DNA of 64,000 nucleotides. Source: Microbacterium sp. AK031. GTDB lineage: Bacteria > Actinomycetota > Actinomycetes > Actinomycetales > Microbacteriaceae. Positions within the stretch are counted from its first letter, which is position 1. Every line of letters begins with the position of its first letter. Made by a program: the position numbers and the translations under genes. Shown piece by piece: positions 18,826-26,906 of the stretch. The notes under the pieces are model-generated. The model saw only the letters and a program-made list of their open reading frames with translations, had not been told where the DNA came from and searched no databases. The stretch is from the NCBI RefSeq assembly GCF_024807145.1, contig NZ_JANUCA010000007.1:151836-215835 (forward strand), given 5' to 3'.

Positions 18826-20247
18826 ATGCGAACCATCATCACGCGCGCCCTCTGGGGCGTGCTGGTAGCCGGCGGGATCACCCTGCTCGGCGCCACCGCC
18901 GCGAACGCGGCAGAAACCGACGGAGAGGACGGCATCCTCTCCGGATCCCAGGCGGTCATTTCCGTCTCGGTGCCGGTGAACGTCGCCGGCAACGCCGTCT
19001 CCGTTCTCGGCACCTCCACCGTGGATGCACCGGCACCGGCACCCGAGCCCGAGCCGGCGCCGGCCCCAGAGCCGGCAGCGGCGGTCACGACGAGCGGCGC
19101 AGAGGGCATCGCGTCCGGCACTCAGGCCATCGTCGCCGTCGACGCTCCGGTGACGATCCAAGACAATGCGGTGAGCGTCCTCGGCTCATCCTCAATCGAC
19201 ACCCCTGCCGCCGATTCCCAGAGCGGCGATCCCCAGTCGCCGCCGAGTGCGGCTCCCCAGACCGATGCTCCGGAGGCAGGGGTGCCTTCCACCACCACAT
19301 CGGGTGACGATTCGATCCTCGGCGGCACGCAGGCGCTGGTTCCAGTGGACGCGCCCGTCACGATCGTGGGAAACAGCATCTCAGTGCTCGGCGGCAGCGA
19401 TGTCGGCCCGGCGACGTCGGCGGAACCCGGCGCGTCGGCAGACGAATCGTCGATGCCGACCGCGCCGGATGCCGTCACCGACGGGTCCGACTCGATCGCC
19501 GGCGGGACACAGGTGATCGCACCGGTCACCGCTCCGATCACTGTGACCGGCAATGCGGTCAGCGTGCTCGGCACCAGCGACGTGAGCGCGGCACCGCCGG
19601 CGTCTTCCGGGGCTGCGGCATCCGGATCACCTGGGACGGCAGAGACATCGGGCGAGTCGTCGATCCTGGGCGGCAGCCAGGTGGTCGCACCGGTCGTCGC
19701 GCCGATCTCGGTCGTGGGCAACGCCATCAGCGTGGCGGGGAAGAGTACCGTCACCGGAGATGGGGCAGCTGCCCCGACCGGCGTACCGGCGGGAGGTGAC
19801 ATCCTCACCTCGGGGCACGGCTCAGTGCTCGGCGGCACGCAGATCGTGGCGCCGATCAGCATCCCTCTCACGATCGGAGGGAACGCGATCTCGGTGATCG
19901 GGACGAGCACAGTCACCGATCCGGGACCGGGGACGACACCGACGGACCCGGGGACGGATCCAGGGACTGACCCGGGCACCGACCCCGGAACGGACCCAGG
20001 GACTGACCCCGGAACGGACCCAGGGACTGACCCGGGAACGGACCCCGGAACGGACGCCGGAACCGACCCCGGGACAGATCCGGGCATGACGCCGAACACC
20101 ACTCCGAGCGCTCACGGCTCGACGGTCGCCGCATCCGGTGAACGACTCGCCACGACGGGAGGTGATGACGCCCGCTGGCCCGCTGCCGTGGCCGTTCTGC
20201 TGATGCTGCTCGGCGCAGGGCTTGCGCTCCGCCGGCGCATGGCCTGA
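18826..20247 (+). CDS. Chaplin-like six-repeat surface protein with LATTG anchor
   Basis: A 473-residue protein. The signal peptide ends at ANAA (about 29). Six ~30-residue repeats lie at 37-66, 95-124, 164-193, 224-253, 280-309 and 334-363, with the pattern (I/V)-x-x-G-(S/T)-Q-x-(V/I)-x-x-V-x-x-P-(V/I)-x-(I/V)-x-x-N-(A/S)-(V/I)-SV. This resembles the Streptomyces chaplin domain (GxxVxVPVxVPVNVCGNxVxV), but the repeats contain no cysteine. Linkers are Pro/Ala/Ser rich. A DPGT tandem tract (374-420) precedes LATTG (441-445), a helix and RRRMA, so the protein should be wall-anchored by a class E sortase. AGGAG precedes ATG 18826. Chaplins are hydrophobic amyloid-forming coat proteins; whether this one assembles is unknown. 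Confidence 0.75.
   Translation: MRTIITRALWGVLVAGGITLLGATAANAAETDGEDGILSGSQAVISVSVPVNVAGNAVSVLGTSTVDAPAPAPEPEPAPAPEPAAAVTTSGAEGIASGTQAIVAVDAPVTIQDNAVSVLGSSSIDTPAADSQSGDPQSPPSAAPQTDAPEAGVPSTTTSGDDSILGGTQALVPVDAPVTIVGNSISVLGGSDVGPATSAEPGASADESSMPTAPDAVTDGSDSIAGGTQVIAPVTAPITVTGNAVSVLGTSDVSAAPPASSGAAASGSPGTAETSGESSILGGSQVVAPVVAPISVVGNAISVAGKSTVTGDGAAAPTGVPAGGDILTSGHGSVLGGTQIVAPISIPLTIGGNAISVIGTSTVTDPGPGTTPTDPGTDPGTDPGTDPGTDPGTDPGTDPGTDPGTDPGTDAGTDPGTDPGMTPNTTPSAHGSTVAASGERLATTGGDDARWPAAVAVLLMLLGAGLALRRRMA
19945..20085 (+). repeat. Tandem 12-bp repeat encoding Asp-Pro-Gly-Thr
   Basis: About eleven to twelve imperfect 12-bp units (GAC CCG GGA ACG type) encode a DPGT stalk just before the sortase motif. 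The unit sequence varies only at third positions and in one DAGT unit. Copy number in such tracts commonly changes by slippage, altering stalk length without loss of frame. Confidence 0.9.
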
Positions 20248-20367
20248 TCACCACACGCCCTACGGCGATGCCATCGCACGTCCGGCGGGTCGGCGGCCTC
20301 GGGAGGAGCCGTCGATCCGCCGGCGCGCGGCTTCGTTCAGCATCCGCTCGATCGTCCACATCGCGCA

Positions 20368-20401
20368 GAACGCCCCCTGTCCCGAAGGGCAGAGGGCGTT
20401 C
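20368..20401 (-). terminator. Stem-loop after rplI
   Basis: GAACGCCC at 20368-20375 pairs with GGGCGTTC at 20394-20401, with further pairing inward around a CGAA-type loop. It lies 16 bp past the rplI stop. There is no clear U-run, but the strength and position fit a terminator for the rpsF-ssb-rpsR-rplI operon; it could also serve the convergent chaplin-like gene. Confidence 0.7.
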
Positions 20402-20416
20402 GAGAGGTGCTGCGGA

Positions 20417-20869
20417 CTACTTGGCCGCGACGACCTGAAGGGTGATGACGGCGACGACGTCTTCGTGCAGACGCACAGTCGCCTCGTGGTCACCGGTCGA
20501 CTTGATCGGCGAGGTGATGGTCACCTTGCGCTTGTCGATCGTGCCGAGGCCGGCAGCCTCGACAGCGTTCGCGACGTGCTCGGTCTTGACCGATCCGAAC
20601 AGACGTCCGGCGCCGCCGGCCTTGACGGCCAGACGGACCTTCGTGTCCTCGATCTTGTCCTTGAGCGCCACAGCCTCGTCGCGATCGTGGATCGCGCGCG
20701 ACTTGCGTGCGGCCTGGATCGACTCGACCTGCTTTGCGCCGCCGCGGGTCCACGCCGTAGCGAGGCCCTGGGGGATGAGGTAGTTGCGGGCGTACCCGTT
20801 CTTGACCTCGATAACGTCACCGGCGCTTCCGAGCCCGGCGACCTCATTCGTGAGAATCAGCTTTGCCAT
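20417..20869 (-). CDS. rplI: 50S ribosomal protein L9
   Basis: 150 residues, normal length. The N-terminal signature [20 protein letters not shown] is diagnostic, followed by the long connecting helix and the C-terminal domain ([16 protein letters not shown]). L9 binds 23S rRNA at the base of the L1 stalk. It is the last gene of rpsF-ssb-rpsR-rplI, 11 bp after rpsR, with a strong stem-loop following. Confidence 0.98.
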   Translation of the reverse strand: MAKLILTNEVAGLGSAGDVIEVKNGYARNYLIPQGLATAWTRGGAKQVESIQAARKSRAIHDRDEAVALKDKIEDTKVRLAVKAGGAGRLFGSVKTEHVANAVEAAGLGTIDKRKVTITSPIKSTGDHEATVRLHEDVVAVITLQVVAAK

Positions 20870-20880
20870 ATCGATACCCC

Positions 20881-21135
20881 TTAGCGGCCAGCGCCGGCGT
20901 AAGGCAGGAGCGCCATCTCGCGTGCGTTTTTGATCGCAGTGGCGATCAGACGCTGCTCCTGCACCGAGACACCGGTGATACGACGGGCGCGGATCTTGCC
21001 GCGCTCCGAGACGAACTTGCGAAGGGTTGCGACATCCTTGTAATCGATGACGCCGACCCGGATCGACTTCGCGGGAGCGGTGGGCTTGCCACCCTTCCGC
21101 GGCTTGCGGCGGTCGCCGCTCGACTTTCCAGCCAT
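20881..21135 (-). CDS. rpsR: 30S ribosomal protein S18
   Basis: 84 residues with the conserved core [20 protein letters not shown] followed by [21 protein letters not shown]18 pairs with S6 on the 30S platform. No CxxC zinc ribbon is seen at the N-terminus, so it is the zinc-free form. It lies between ssb (61 bp gap) and rplI in the standard operon. Confidence 0.98.
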   Translation of the reverse strand: MAGKSSGDRRKPRKGGKPTAPAKSIRVGVIDYKDVATLRKFVSERGKIRARRITGVSVQEQRLIATAIKNAREMALLPYAGAGR

Positions 21136-21196
21136 GGTTATTCCTTATTGATGAGCGGATGCCGTGCCTCTTGCGAGACTCGGATCCAGAAGTTGT

Positions 21197-21703
21197 TCAG
21201 AATGGGGTGTCGTCGCCGAAGCTGCCCGGAGTGCTCCAGGCATCTGCGCTGGTTGAAGAACCGGGGGTTGACCACGGCTCCTCCGACACCTGCTGCTGCT
21301 GCTGCGCGGGACGCTGTCCACCGCCACCGGCTCCGCCGGAAGCGGCACGGGTGACCTGTGCCGTCGCGTATCGCAGCGAAGGGCCGATCTCGTCGACCTC
21401 GAGCTCGATGGCCGTGCGGTTGTTACCCTCACGGTCCTGGTAGGAGCGCTGACGAAGACGGCCCTGCGCGACAACACGCATGCCCTTCGTCAGTGACCCA
21501 GCCACGTGCTCGGCGAACTCGCGCCACACGGACGCACGGAGGAACAGCGCATCGCCGTCCTTCCACTCGTTCGCCTGACGGTCGAAGGTTCGCGGCGTCG
21601 ATGCGATGGTGAAGTTCGCCACCGGCAGCCCGTTCTGCGTGTAACGCAGCTCGGGGTCGGCCGTGAGGTTGCCCACCACGGTGATGACGGTTTCGCCGGC
21701 CAT
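21197..21703 (-). CDS. ssb: Single-stranded DNA-binding protein
   Basis: 168 residues. The OB fold runs from [20 protein letters not shown] to about residue 115 ([40 protein letters not shown]). A Gly/Gln-rich linker ([16 protein letters not shown]) leads to the acidic tip DDTPF, the docking site for replication and repair partners. It coats single-stranded DNA at forks. It starts five bases after the rpsF stop, within the ribosomal operon as usual. Confidence 0.98.
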   Translation of the reverse strand: MAGETVITVVGNLTADPELRYTQNGLPVANFTIASTPRTFDRQANEWKDGDALFLRASVWREFAEHVAGSLTKGMRVVAQGRLRQRSYQDREGNNRTAIELEVDEIGPSLRYATAQVTRAASGGAGGGGQRPAQQQQQVSEEPWSTPGSSTSADAWSTPGSFGDDTPF

Positions 21704-21708
21704 GAGCC

Positions 21709-22077
21709 TTAGGCCTTCGCTGCCTTGGCAGCCTTGCGAGCTGCCTTCTCCTCGGAGCGCTTGGCTTCGAAAGCGACCATCGCCTGAGCTTCTTCAGAAC
21801 GAAGAACCTTGGTGCGCATGATCTGCTCGTTCAGGCCCAGCTGACGGTCGAGCTCCTTGGTGGCATCGCTCGTCGCGGTGAAGTTGACGACGGCGTAGAT
21901 GCCCTCGTTCTTCTTCTGGATCTCGTATGCAAGACGGCGCTTGCCCCAGATGTCGACCTTGTCAATCGAGCCACCATCGTTGGTGATGACCTTCAGGAAC
22001 TTGTCGAGCGTAGGGGCGACCTGGCGCTCGTCGATCTCGGGGGTCAGAATGACCATGAGTTCGTACTGGTGCGTCAC
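21709..22077 (-). CDS. rpsF: 30S ribosomal protein S6
   Basis: 122 residues, beginning with [20 protein letters not shown] and containing [20 protein letters not shown], both diagnostic for S6. The Lys/Ala-rich C-terminal tail is typical of actinobacteria. S6 dimerises with S18. It is the first gene of the operon, with GGAGG before its ATG (on the minus strand at about 22083). Confidence 0.98.
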   Translation of the reverse strand: MTHQYELMVILTPEIDERQVAPTLDKFLKVITNDGGSIDKVDIWGKRRLAYEIQKKNEGIYAVVNFTATSDATKELDRQLGLNEQIMRTKVLRSEEAQAMVAFEAKRSEEKAARKAAKAAKA

Positions 22078-22274
22078 TTACCCACCTCCTTCGGACTAGA
22101 ACGGCTTCCGGGCATTTCCCGAAAGCAGGAGGGTGTGTGCACGTGCCCGCCCATGCGCGCAGGATGCACGCAGAAGACAGACAACCTGGACAGTCTAGCG
22201 GAGTTCCGGGCGTGTCGCGAACGGCATCAGTCGACCGATCCCCGCGGCACGATCCGGCAGGTACCGTGGACGCC

Positions 22275-23237
22275 ATGGAGTGGATCGCGGACCCGACGGC
22301 GGCAGGCGGCTGGATCCGCGACCGCCTCGACGCCGACTGGTCGATGCACCACTTCGTGCCGCACGGCTCTCCGGCGTACGCGCGCATCTTCCATCCCACG
22401 GAGGTGCGGTCGCTGCCGGATCGACGTGTGCCGACGACGAATGAGTGGTCGCGGATGCCGGATGCCGAGCAGCAGCGCCTGGTGGAGATGCTCGTCGCCA
22501 CGCCTGCCTCGTGGGCGGATGCCGCGGCGGCCTTCGGCACGACCATGCATGCGTTCGCGCAATGGCAGCGCCTCGTCCGAACGTCGAGCGACGGCGACTG
22601 GCACCCCAGCATCGCCCCCGACGGGAGGGAGTTCTCGTCACCGAACATGGGCTCCATCTCGCCCGAGCTGCTCGCTGCGATCGCCGGCCGCCTCATCGAA
22701 CACACCACGACGCCGGATGCCGGATTCGTCGCCGTCTGGGAGGGCTGGGGCGGACTCGTCGGGGCATACGGCAGCACAGGTCGCGGCTTCATCGAGTTCA
22801 CCGACGAGACGCCGAAGCCGATGCGGTGGCGCAGTCTCCGCGGGAGCTTCGAGATGCCGTTCCGCCAGGCGAAGTGGCAGCCGGGCATTCTCTCCGACGA
22901 CATCTCCAAGGGGCCGCGGTTCGAACTGCCCGATCGTGATCACGTGCTCTTCTCGGCGGCGCCGACGATGTTCGCGGATCCGGAGTGGATCCTCGATGCG
23001 CCGTGGCGCGATCGTGAAGCCGAAAGTCACGGATTCTCGCCATCGGCACAGCATCCCAGCATCCTCTGGCCCGCAGACCGCGCCTGGGTGATGGCGAGCG
23101 AGATCGACTTCGACTCGACGATCGTCGCGGGTTCGGAAGAGCTGATCCGTGCGATCTGCACGGATCCCGCGATCGAGGCTCTGCTGGTACCCGAGGGCGC
23201 GTCGTTGCACTGGGACGCCGACGAGATCAACCGCTGA
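22275..23237 (+). CDS. Conserved hypothetical protein
   Basis: About 320 residues, soluble, no signal peptide. I do not recognise a named domain. The sequence is Trp-rich and resembles proteins I associate with Microbacteriaceae of unknown role (WIADPTAAGGWIRDRLDADW, then FHPTEVRSLPDRRVPTTNEW). A central SPELLAAIAGRLIEHTTTP and the late WAVMASEIDFDSTIVAGS-like stretch (DRAWVMASEIDFDSTIVAG) look like folded globular sequence. The start may be ATG 22275 or GTG 22266; neither has a strong ribosome-binding site. It diverges from rpsF and converges on the glycosyltransferase-like gene across the first palindromic repeat. Confidence 0.75.
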   Translation: MEWIADPTAAGGWIRDRLDADWSMHHFVPHGSPAYARIFHPTEVRSLPDRRVPTTNEWSRMPDAEQQRLVEMLVATPASWADAAAAFGTTMHAFAQWQRLVRTSSDGDWHPSIAPDGREFSSPNMGSISPELLAAIAGRLIEHTTTPDAGFVAVWEGWGGLVGAYGSTGRGFIEFTDETPKPMRWRSLRGSFEMPFRQAKWQPGILSDDISKGPRFELPDRDHVLFSAAPTMFADPEWILDAPWRDREAESHGFSPSAQHPSILWPADRAWVMASEIDFDSTIVAGSEELIRAICTDPAIEALLVPEGASLHWDADEINR

Positions 23238-23277
23238 CTCCCCGCAACCGCTGCTGACGCCGCAACCGCGCCACCCT

Positions 23278-23344
23278 CGAAACAGGTCGTGCGCGACGAA
23301 ACAGGCCGTGGCACCACCTGTTTCGAGCGGCAAGGCCTGTTTCG
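23278..23344. repeat. Four-armed palindromic intergenic repeat, copy A
   Basis: A 67-bp element with two CGAAACAGG arms on the left (23278 and 23297) and two matching CCTGTTTCG arms on the right (ending 23324 and 23344), so it can fold into a nested hairpin. It is closely related in sequence and arm order to copies at 29401 and 48098. This copy lies between two convergent genes. Confidence 0.8.
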
Positions 23345-23368
23345 GCGCGGGCTCGGACAGGCGCGGGC

Positions 23369-24766
23369 TCAGCGCCGCACGGGGTCCCGGTGCGGGGTCG
23401 GCTCGAGCGTGTAATCGGTCGTGGGGTCGGCCCAGGTGTCGGCGGTGGCGCGACCCCGGGCGCGGCGCATGCCGAGGATTCCCTGCACGAGCGGAGCGCC
23501 GACGCTGAGCGCGATGGCGCCCGCGAACGAGCGGTCCTCCGAGCCCAGCACGCTCTTGCGATGCCATGCCGCATGGAGCGCGCCGCCACGACCCGTCGGA
23601 ACGACCTTCGCTTGCAGGCGTCCCTCGCGGCGCAGCGCGACGAGCTCTTCGACGCATCGCCACCAGTTGGTGTCGGACTCCGGCTGGAAGTAGTTGTCGC
23701 GCTGCCAGCCGGCGAGCGGATGCCGGAACCGGCGCCCGATGACCTCCTCGGCCCCACCCAGCAGCCCGCTGCCCGTGAATACCGTGTTCAGCAGCGTCTT
23801 GTGCACGCCGAACGTGTCGAGCGCGATGACGGGAACGTTCTGCGCGAGCGCCTCGATCGCCGCGGTGGAGCTGACGGTCACCAGCCCTTCGGCACGGGTC
23901 AGCGCCGTCGACATCGGCTCGTGGGAGAGGACCATGTTGCGTGGACGCGCCGCCAGCAGATCGGTGTAGGCATCGCGTTCGAAGTGCGCCTCGGCCTCGC
24001 CGGGCCGCGAGCGCAGCTTGACGACGACGCGCTTGGTCGGGTCCGCATCGGCTGCACTGTGCAGCATGTCGGCGATCTGCTCGCGCTCATGTCGCGCGGC
24101 CGGCACCAGTGCCTGAGCGGCGAACACGAGATCCGTGCCGCCGGGGCGGGCGAACGGAGCAGGAGCCAAGCGGCCGGCACGCGAGACACCACCCGCGACG
24201 GCACCGACCAGCTCGCGCTCCGCGACGCGAGCAGGTCCTGCAGTGACAGCATCCGGAGCCGTCCGCGCGAAAGGCAGCGTCGCCAGCGCGGTCGGCACCT
24301 GCATGCCGATGCGGCGGCCCAGTTCGGCGAAGGCCCGCTCCTCGCGGTGCGAGTGCACGACCATCAGGTCGCTCTCGCGTCGGTACTCGAGCGCGCCGCG
24401 CTGTGCGGGGATCGACATGCCGGGCAGTCCGCTCACCACGACCGGTCTGCGCGCCAGCCGGTCGATCTGGCGCGCCATCAGTCGCACGAACGGTCCCCGT
24501 CCGGAGAGCACGACGACGTCGGGCTGGTGGCCAGTCAGCCACCCGCGCACCTCGTCGAAGCCGAGACGGGTGACGTCGGCATCCGCGAAGCTCGTCCCCG
24601 CGAGGGCCGTACGCTCCTGTTCCGCACTGACGGTGAGCGGCGTGCGCACCAGCAGCATGTGGCGGCGGATGCCGGTGATGCCCGACAGCAGCGACGCCGA
24701 CCATTTCACGAACGAGTCGGCATCCGCGATCGCGACGACGCGGAGTTCCAGCGTGCTGGTGATCAT
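23369..24766 (-). CDS. Putative glycosyltransferase of the nonulosonate cluster (DUF6716-like)
   Basis: A 465-residue protein. ATG 24766 overlaps the NeuB-like stop (ATGA). The layout is that of a two-domain GT-B enzyme: an N-terminal half with LLSGITGIRRHMLLV and RRPVVVSGLPGMSIPAQRGA, and a C-terminal half with RVVVKLRSRPGEAEAHFERD, then GLVTVSSTAAIEALAQNVPV, which matches the donor-binding end of polysialyl and CDP-glycerol-type transferases. I believe it belongs to the DUF6716 family but cannot confirm this. It is the last gene of the operon. A role in transferring the nonulosonic acid, or a sugar next to it, is inferred from context. Confidence 0.65.
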   Translation of the reverse strand: MITSTLELRVVAIADADSFVKWSASLLSGITGIRRHMLLVRTPLTVSAEQERTALAGTSFADADVTRLGFDEVRGWLTGHQPDVVVLSGRGPFVRLMARQIDRLARRPVVVSGLPGMSIPAQRGALEYRRESDLMVVHSHREERAFAELGRRIGMQVPTALATLPFARTAPDAVTAGPARVAERELVGAVAGGVSRAGRLAPAPFARPGGTDLVFAAQALVPAARHEREQIADMLHSAADADPTKRVVVKLRSRPGEAEAHFERDAYTDLLAARPRNMVLSHEPMSTALTRAEGLVTVSSTAAIEALAQNVPVIALDTFGVHKTLLNTVFTGSGLLGGAEEVIGRRFRHPLAGWQRDNYFQPESDTNWWRCVEELVALRREGRLQAKVVPTGRGGALHAAWHRKSVLGSEDRSFAGAIALSVGAPLVQGILGMRRARGRATADTWADPTTDYTLEPTPHRDPVRR

Positions 24767-25641
24767 GCTCCTGCCGGAACGCGACGCAGCTTCGCCATCG
24801 GGGCCTGCTCGCCGGGGAAGACGCGCTTGACGCCGTCGCCGAGCGCGGTCTCGATCACCCGGATGTCGCGCACGAGGTGCGAGAGACCTGTCGGCTCGAG
24901 CGATGCGGCGTGATCGGAACCCCACATGGTGCGATCCAGCGTGATGTGCCGCTCGACGGCGACCGCGCCGAGTGCGACGGCCGCGAGCGAGATCTGCAGA
25001 CCGCGCTCGTGCCCCGAGTAGCCGATCGGCACACCGGGGTAGCGGTCACGGAGCGTCGTGATGACGCGGAGGTTGGCCTCTTCCGGCTCCATCGGGTACG
25101 TCGACGTCGCGTGCATGAGCACGACCCGGTCGGTGCCGAGGGTCTCGAGCGCGCGATCGATCTGCTCGATGGTCGACATGCCCGATGAGAGGATGATGGG
25201 CTTGCCCGTCTCGCGCAGGGCGGTCAGCAGCTCGAGGTCGGTGACGCTGGCCGAGGCGACCTTGTGCGCGACGACGTTGAGCTTCTCGAGGAAGGCGACA
25301 CTGGGCACATCCCACGGGGAAGCGAACCAGTCGAGTCCTCGCAGCGTAGCGTGGTCGCCGACCTCGACGTACTCGTCCTCGCCGAACTCGACGCGACGGC
25401 GATAGTCGAGGTAGGTCATCGTGCCCCACGGCGTCTCGCGAGGGACGTCGCGCATGTGCTCAGGCGTGGAGATCTCGGGGGTGCGCTTCTGGAACTTCAC
25501 GGCATCCGCGCCGGCATCCGCCGCGACGTCGATGAGGCGCTTGGCGATGTCCACGTCACCGTTGTGGTTCAGGCCGATCTCAGCGATGACGTAGGCGGGT
25601 CGACCGCCCCCGATGACGCGTGATCCGATGCTGACAGTCAT
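24763..25641 (-). CDS. N-acetylneuraminate-type synthase (NeuB family), no SAF domain
   Basis: 292 residues. NeuB-family enzymes condense phosphoenolpyruvate with an N-acetyl-hexosamine to give a nonulosonic acid. Family motifs are AEIGLNHNGD, AVKFQKRTPE, ILSSGMSTIEQID and IGYSGHERGLQISLAA. The TIM barrel is complete, but the protein ends at FPGEQAPMAKLRRVPAGA, so the C-terminal SAF (antifreeze-like) domain of classical ~345-residue NeuB is missing. GGAGG precedes ATG 25641. It lies 72 bp after the NeuA-HAD gene, and its stop overlaps the next start. The product could be Neu5Ac, legionaminate or pseudaminate; sequence alone does not decide. Confidence 0.85.
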   Translation of the reverse strand: MTVSIGSRVIGGGRPAYVIAEIGLNHNGDVDIAKRLIDVAADAGADAVKFQKRTPEISTPEHMRDVPRETPWGTMTYLDYRRRVEFGEDEYVEVGDHATLRGLDWFASPWDVPSVAFLEKLNVVAHKVASASVTDLELLTALRETGKPIILSSGMSTIEQIDRALETLGTDRVVLMHATSTYPMEPEEANLRVITTLRDRYPGVPIGYSGHERGLQISLAAVALGAVAVERHITLDRTMWGSDHAASLEPTGLSHLVRDIRVIETALGDGVKRVFPGEQAPMAKLRRVPAGA

Positions 25642-25661
25642 GGTGGTCCTCCAGTCGTCGT

Positions 25662-25713
25662 ACCCCTCATTCCTGAGTACGCCGCGACTGTGAACACCGC
25701 GCGAATGAGGGGT
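25662..25713 (-). promoter_or_regulatory. Inverted repeat in the neuA-neuB gap
   Basis: ACCCCTCATTC (25662-25672) and GAATGAGGGGT (25703-25713) form perfect 11-bp arms around a 30-base loop. The distal arm touches the neuA-like stop codon and the proximal arm ends about 20 bases before the neuB ATG. It could attenuate, stabilise or process the operon mRNA. Confidence 0.6.
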
Positions 25714-26906
25714 TACCGGTGTCGGTCGGCTGTCAGAACGCGCTCGATGAGCTCGCGCACCGCGCCCTGTCCGCCCGACTTGTCGAGCACGACCCTGGCG
25801 GCAGCACGCACCTCCGGATGCGCGTTCGCGACGGCCACCGGCCACCCGACGATGCGCATGGCGGGCAGGTCGTTGACGTCGTTGCCGAGATAGGCGATGT
25901 CTGCAAGGGCGATGCCGTTCTCCACCGCCCATGCGGAGAGCGCCTCCTCCTTGTCGTCGATGCCGTGCCGCACCGCAACGCGAAGCTTGTCGGCCCTGGC
26001 CCGCACGACCTGATTGACCTCGGTGGAGAGGATGAGCATCGGGATGCCGGCGCGCCTGAGCCGCGCGACCCCCATGCCGTCCTCTCTGCTGACCCTCACC
26101 TGCTCACGCCCTTCGGCATCGACCAGAGCGGTGTCGTCCGTGTGCACACCGTCGAAGTCGGTGACGACGGCCTTCACGTCGATGCTCTCGGGCTGGTCCA
26201 TGAGGGGGGCAAGAGCGGATGCCACGGCGGCATGCTGCTCGTCGTCGATCTCGACCGCGCTCAACTCCGGAACCTCGACGATCCCCACCCGGCCGAAGAA
26301 GCGGTGCCCTCCTCGGCGGAAGCCGTCGGCCCGGAACACGTAGAACGCGCCGGTCTCGAGGTAGTGCGGCTCGCGGTCCTGGCGGCGGGGGCGGCGGGCG
26401 GCATCGTGGTTGATCGCGGCTGCTGCCTGGTCGTCGTCGCGCCGCCACAGGAATCCATACGTCTCGTGCGCGGAGAACATGCTGTCGTATCGGCCCGAGC
26501 GCACCTCGTCGACGGCCGCGTCGATACGGTCACTGGGGATGAACGGCGACGTCGCCTGGATGAAGACGACGATCTCCACGGTCTCTCCTGCCGATTCGAG
26601 GGCATCGAGGGCGTGCAGCACGGCGCTCTCGGAGGAGGCGGTGTCCCCGGAGATCTCGTCCGGTCGACGGATGGCCCGTGCCCCGGCCGCGACACTGAGT
26701 TCTGCGATCTCGTCATCGTCGGTGGAGACGACGACGAGATCGACGTGTTCGGCAGCAGCGGCGGCTCGCACCGCACGCTGGATGAGCGGGACGCCTCCGA
26801 TCCGTCGAAGGTTCTTGCGCGGCACGCCCTTCGACCCGCCGCGCGCGGGGATCACCGCGACAGTCAGGCCGCGTGCGCGCTGGTCATCATCGATGAGCTC
26901 GCTCAT
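25713..26906 (-). CDS. Acylneuraminate cytidylyltransferase fused to a HAD phosphatase
   Basis: 397 residues. The N-terminal ~230 residues are a CMP-sialate synthetase: VAVIPARGGSKGVPRKNLRR (CTP loop), then STDDDEIAELS and FIQATSPFIPSDRIDAAVDE. The C-terminal ~165 residues are a KdsC-like HAD phosphatase: VVTDFDGVHTDD, LILSTEVN and AYLGNDVNDLPAM. Such fusions activate the sugar with CMP and may remove the 9-phosphate left by a phosphate-using synthase. ATG 26906 overlaps the preceding stop by 4 bp. It acts in the cytoplasm between the NeuB reaction and the transferases. Confidence 0.9.
   Translation of the reverse strand: MSELIDDDQRARGLTVAVIPARGGSKGVPRKNLRRIGGVPLIQRAVRAAAAAEHVDLVVVSTDDDEIAELSVAAGARAIRRPDEISGDTASSESAVLHALDALESAGETVEIVVFIQATSPFIPSDRIDAAVDEVRSGRYDSMFSAHETYGFLWRRDDDQAAAAINHDAARRPRRQDREPHYLETGAFYVFRADGFRRGGHRFFGRVGIVEVPELSAVEIDDEQHAAVASALAPLMDQPESIDVKAVVTDFDGVHTDDTALVDAEGREQVRVSREDGMGVARLRRAGIPMLILSTEVNQVVRARADKLRVAVRHGIDDKEEALSAWAVENGIALADIAYLGNDVNDLPAMRIVGWPVAVANAHPEVRAAARVVLDKSGGQGAVRELIERVLTADRHR

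Noticed and set aside
19122..20102. A 326-codon minus-strand Gly/Ser/Val/Pro repeat frame
   Set aside because: It is the antisense of the chaplin-like repeats and DPGT tract, which themselves have a signal peptide and anchor.
23278..23344. Calling repeat copy A a simple terminator
   Set aside because: It could terminate the convergent genes, but two related copies sit in non-convergent positions and no T-run follows, so a repeat family explains it better.
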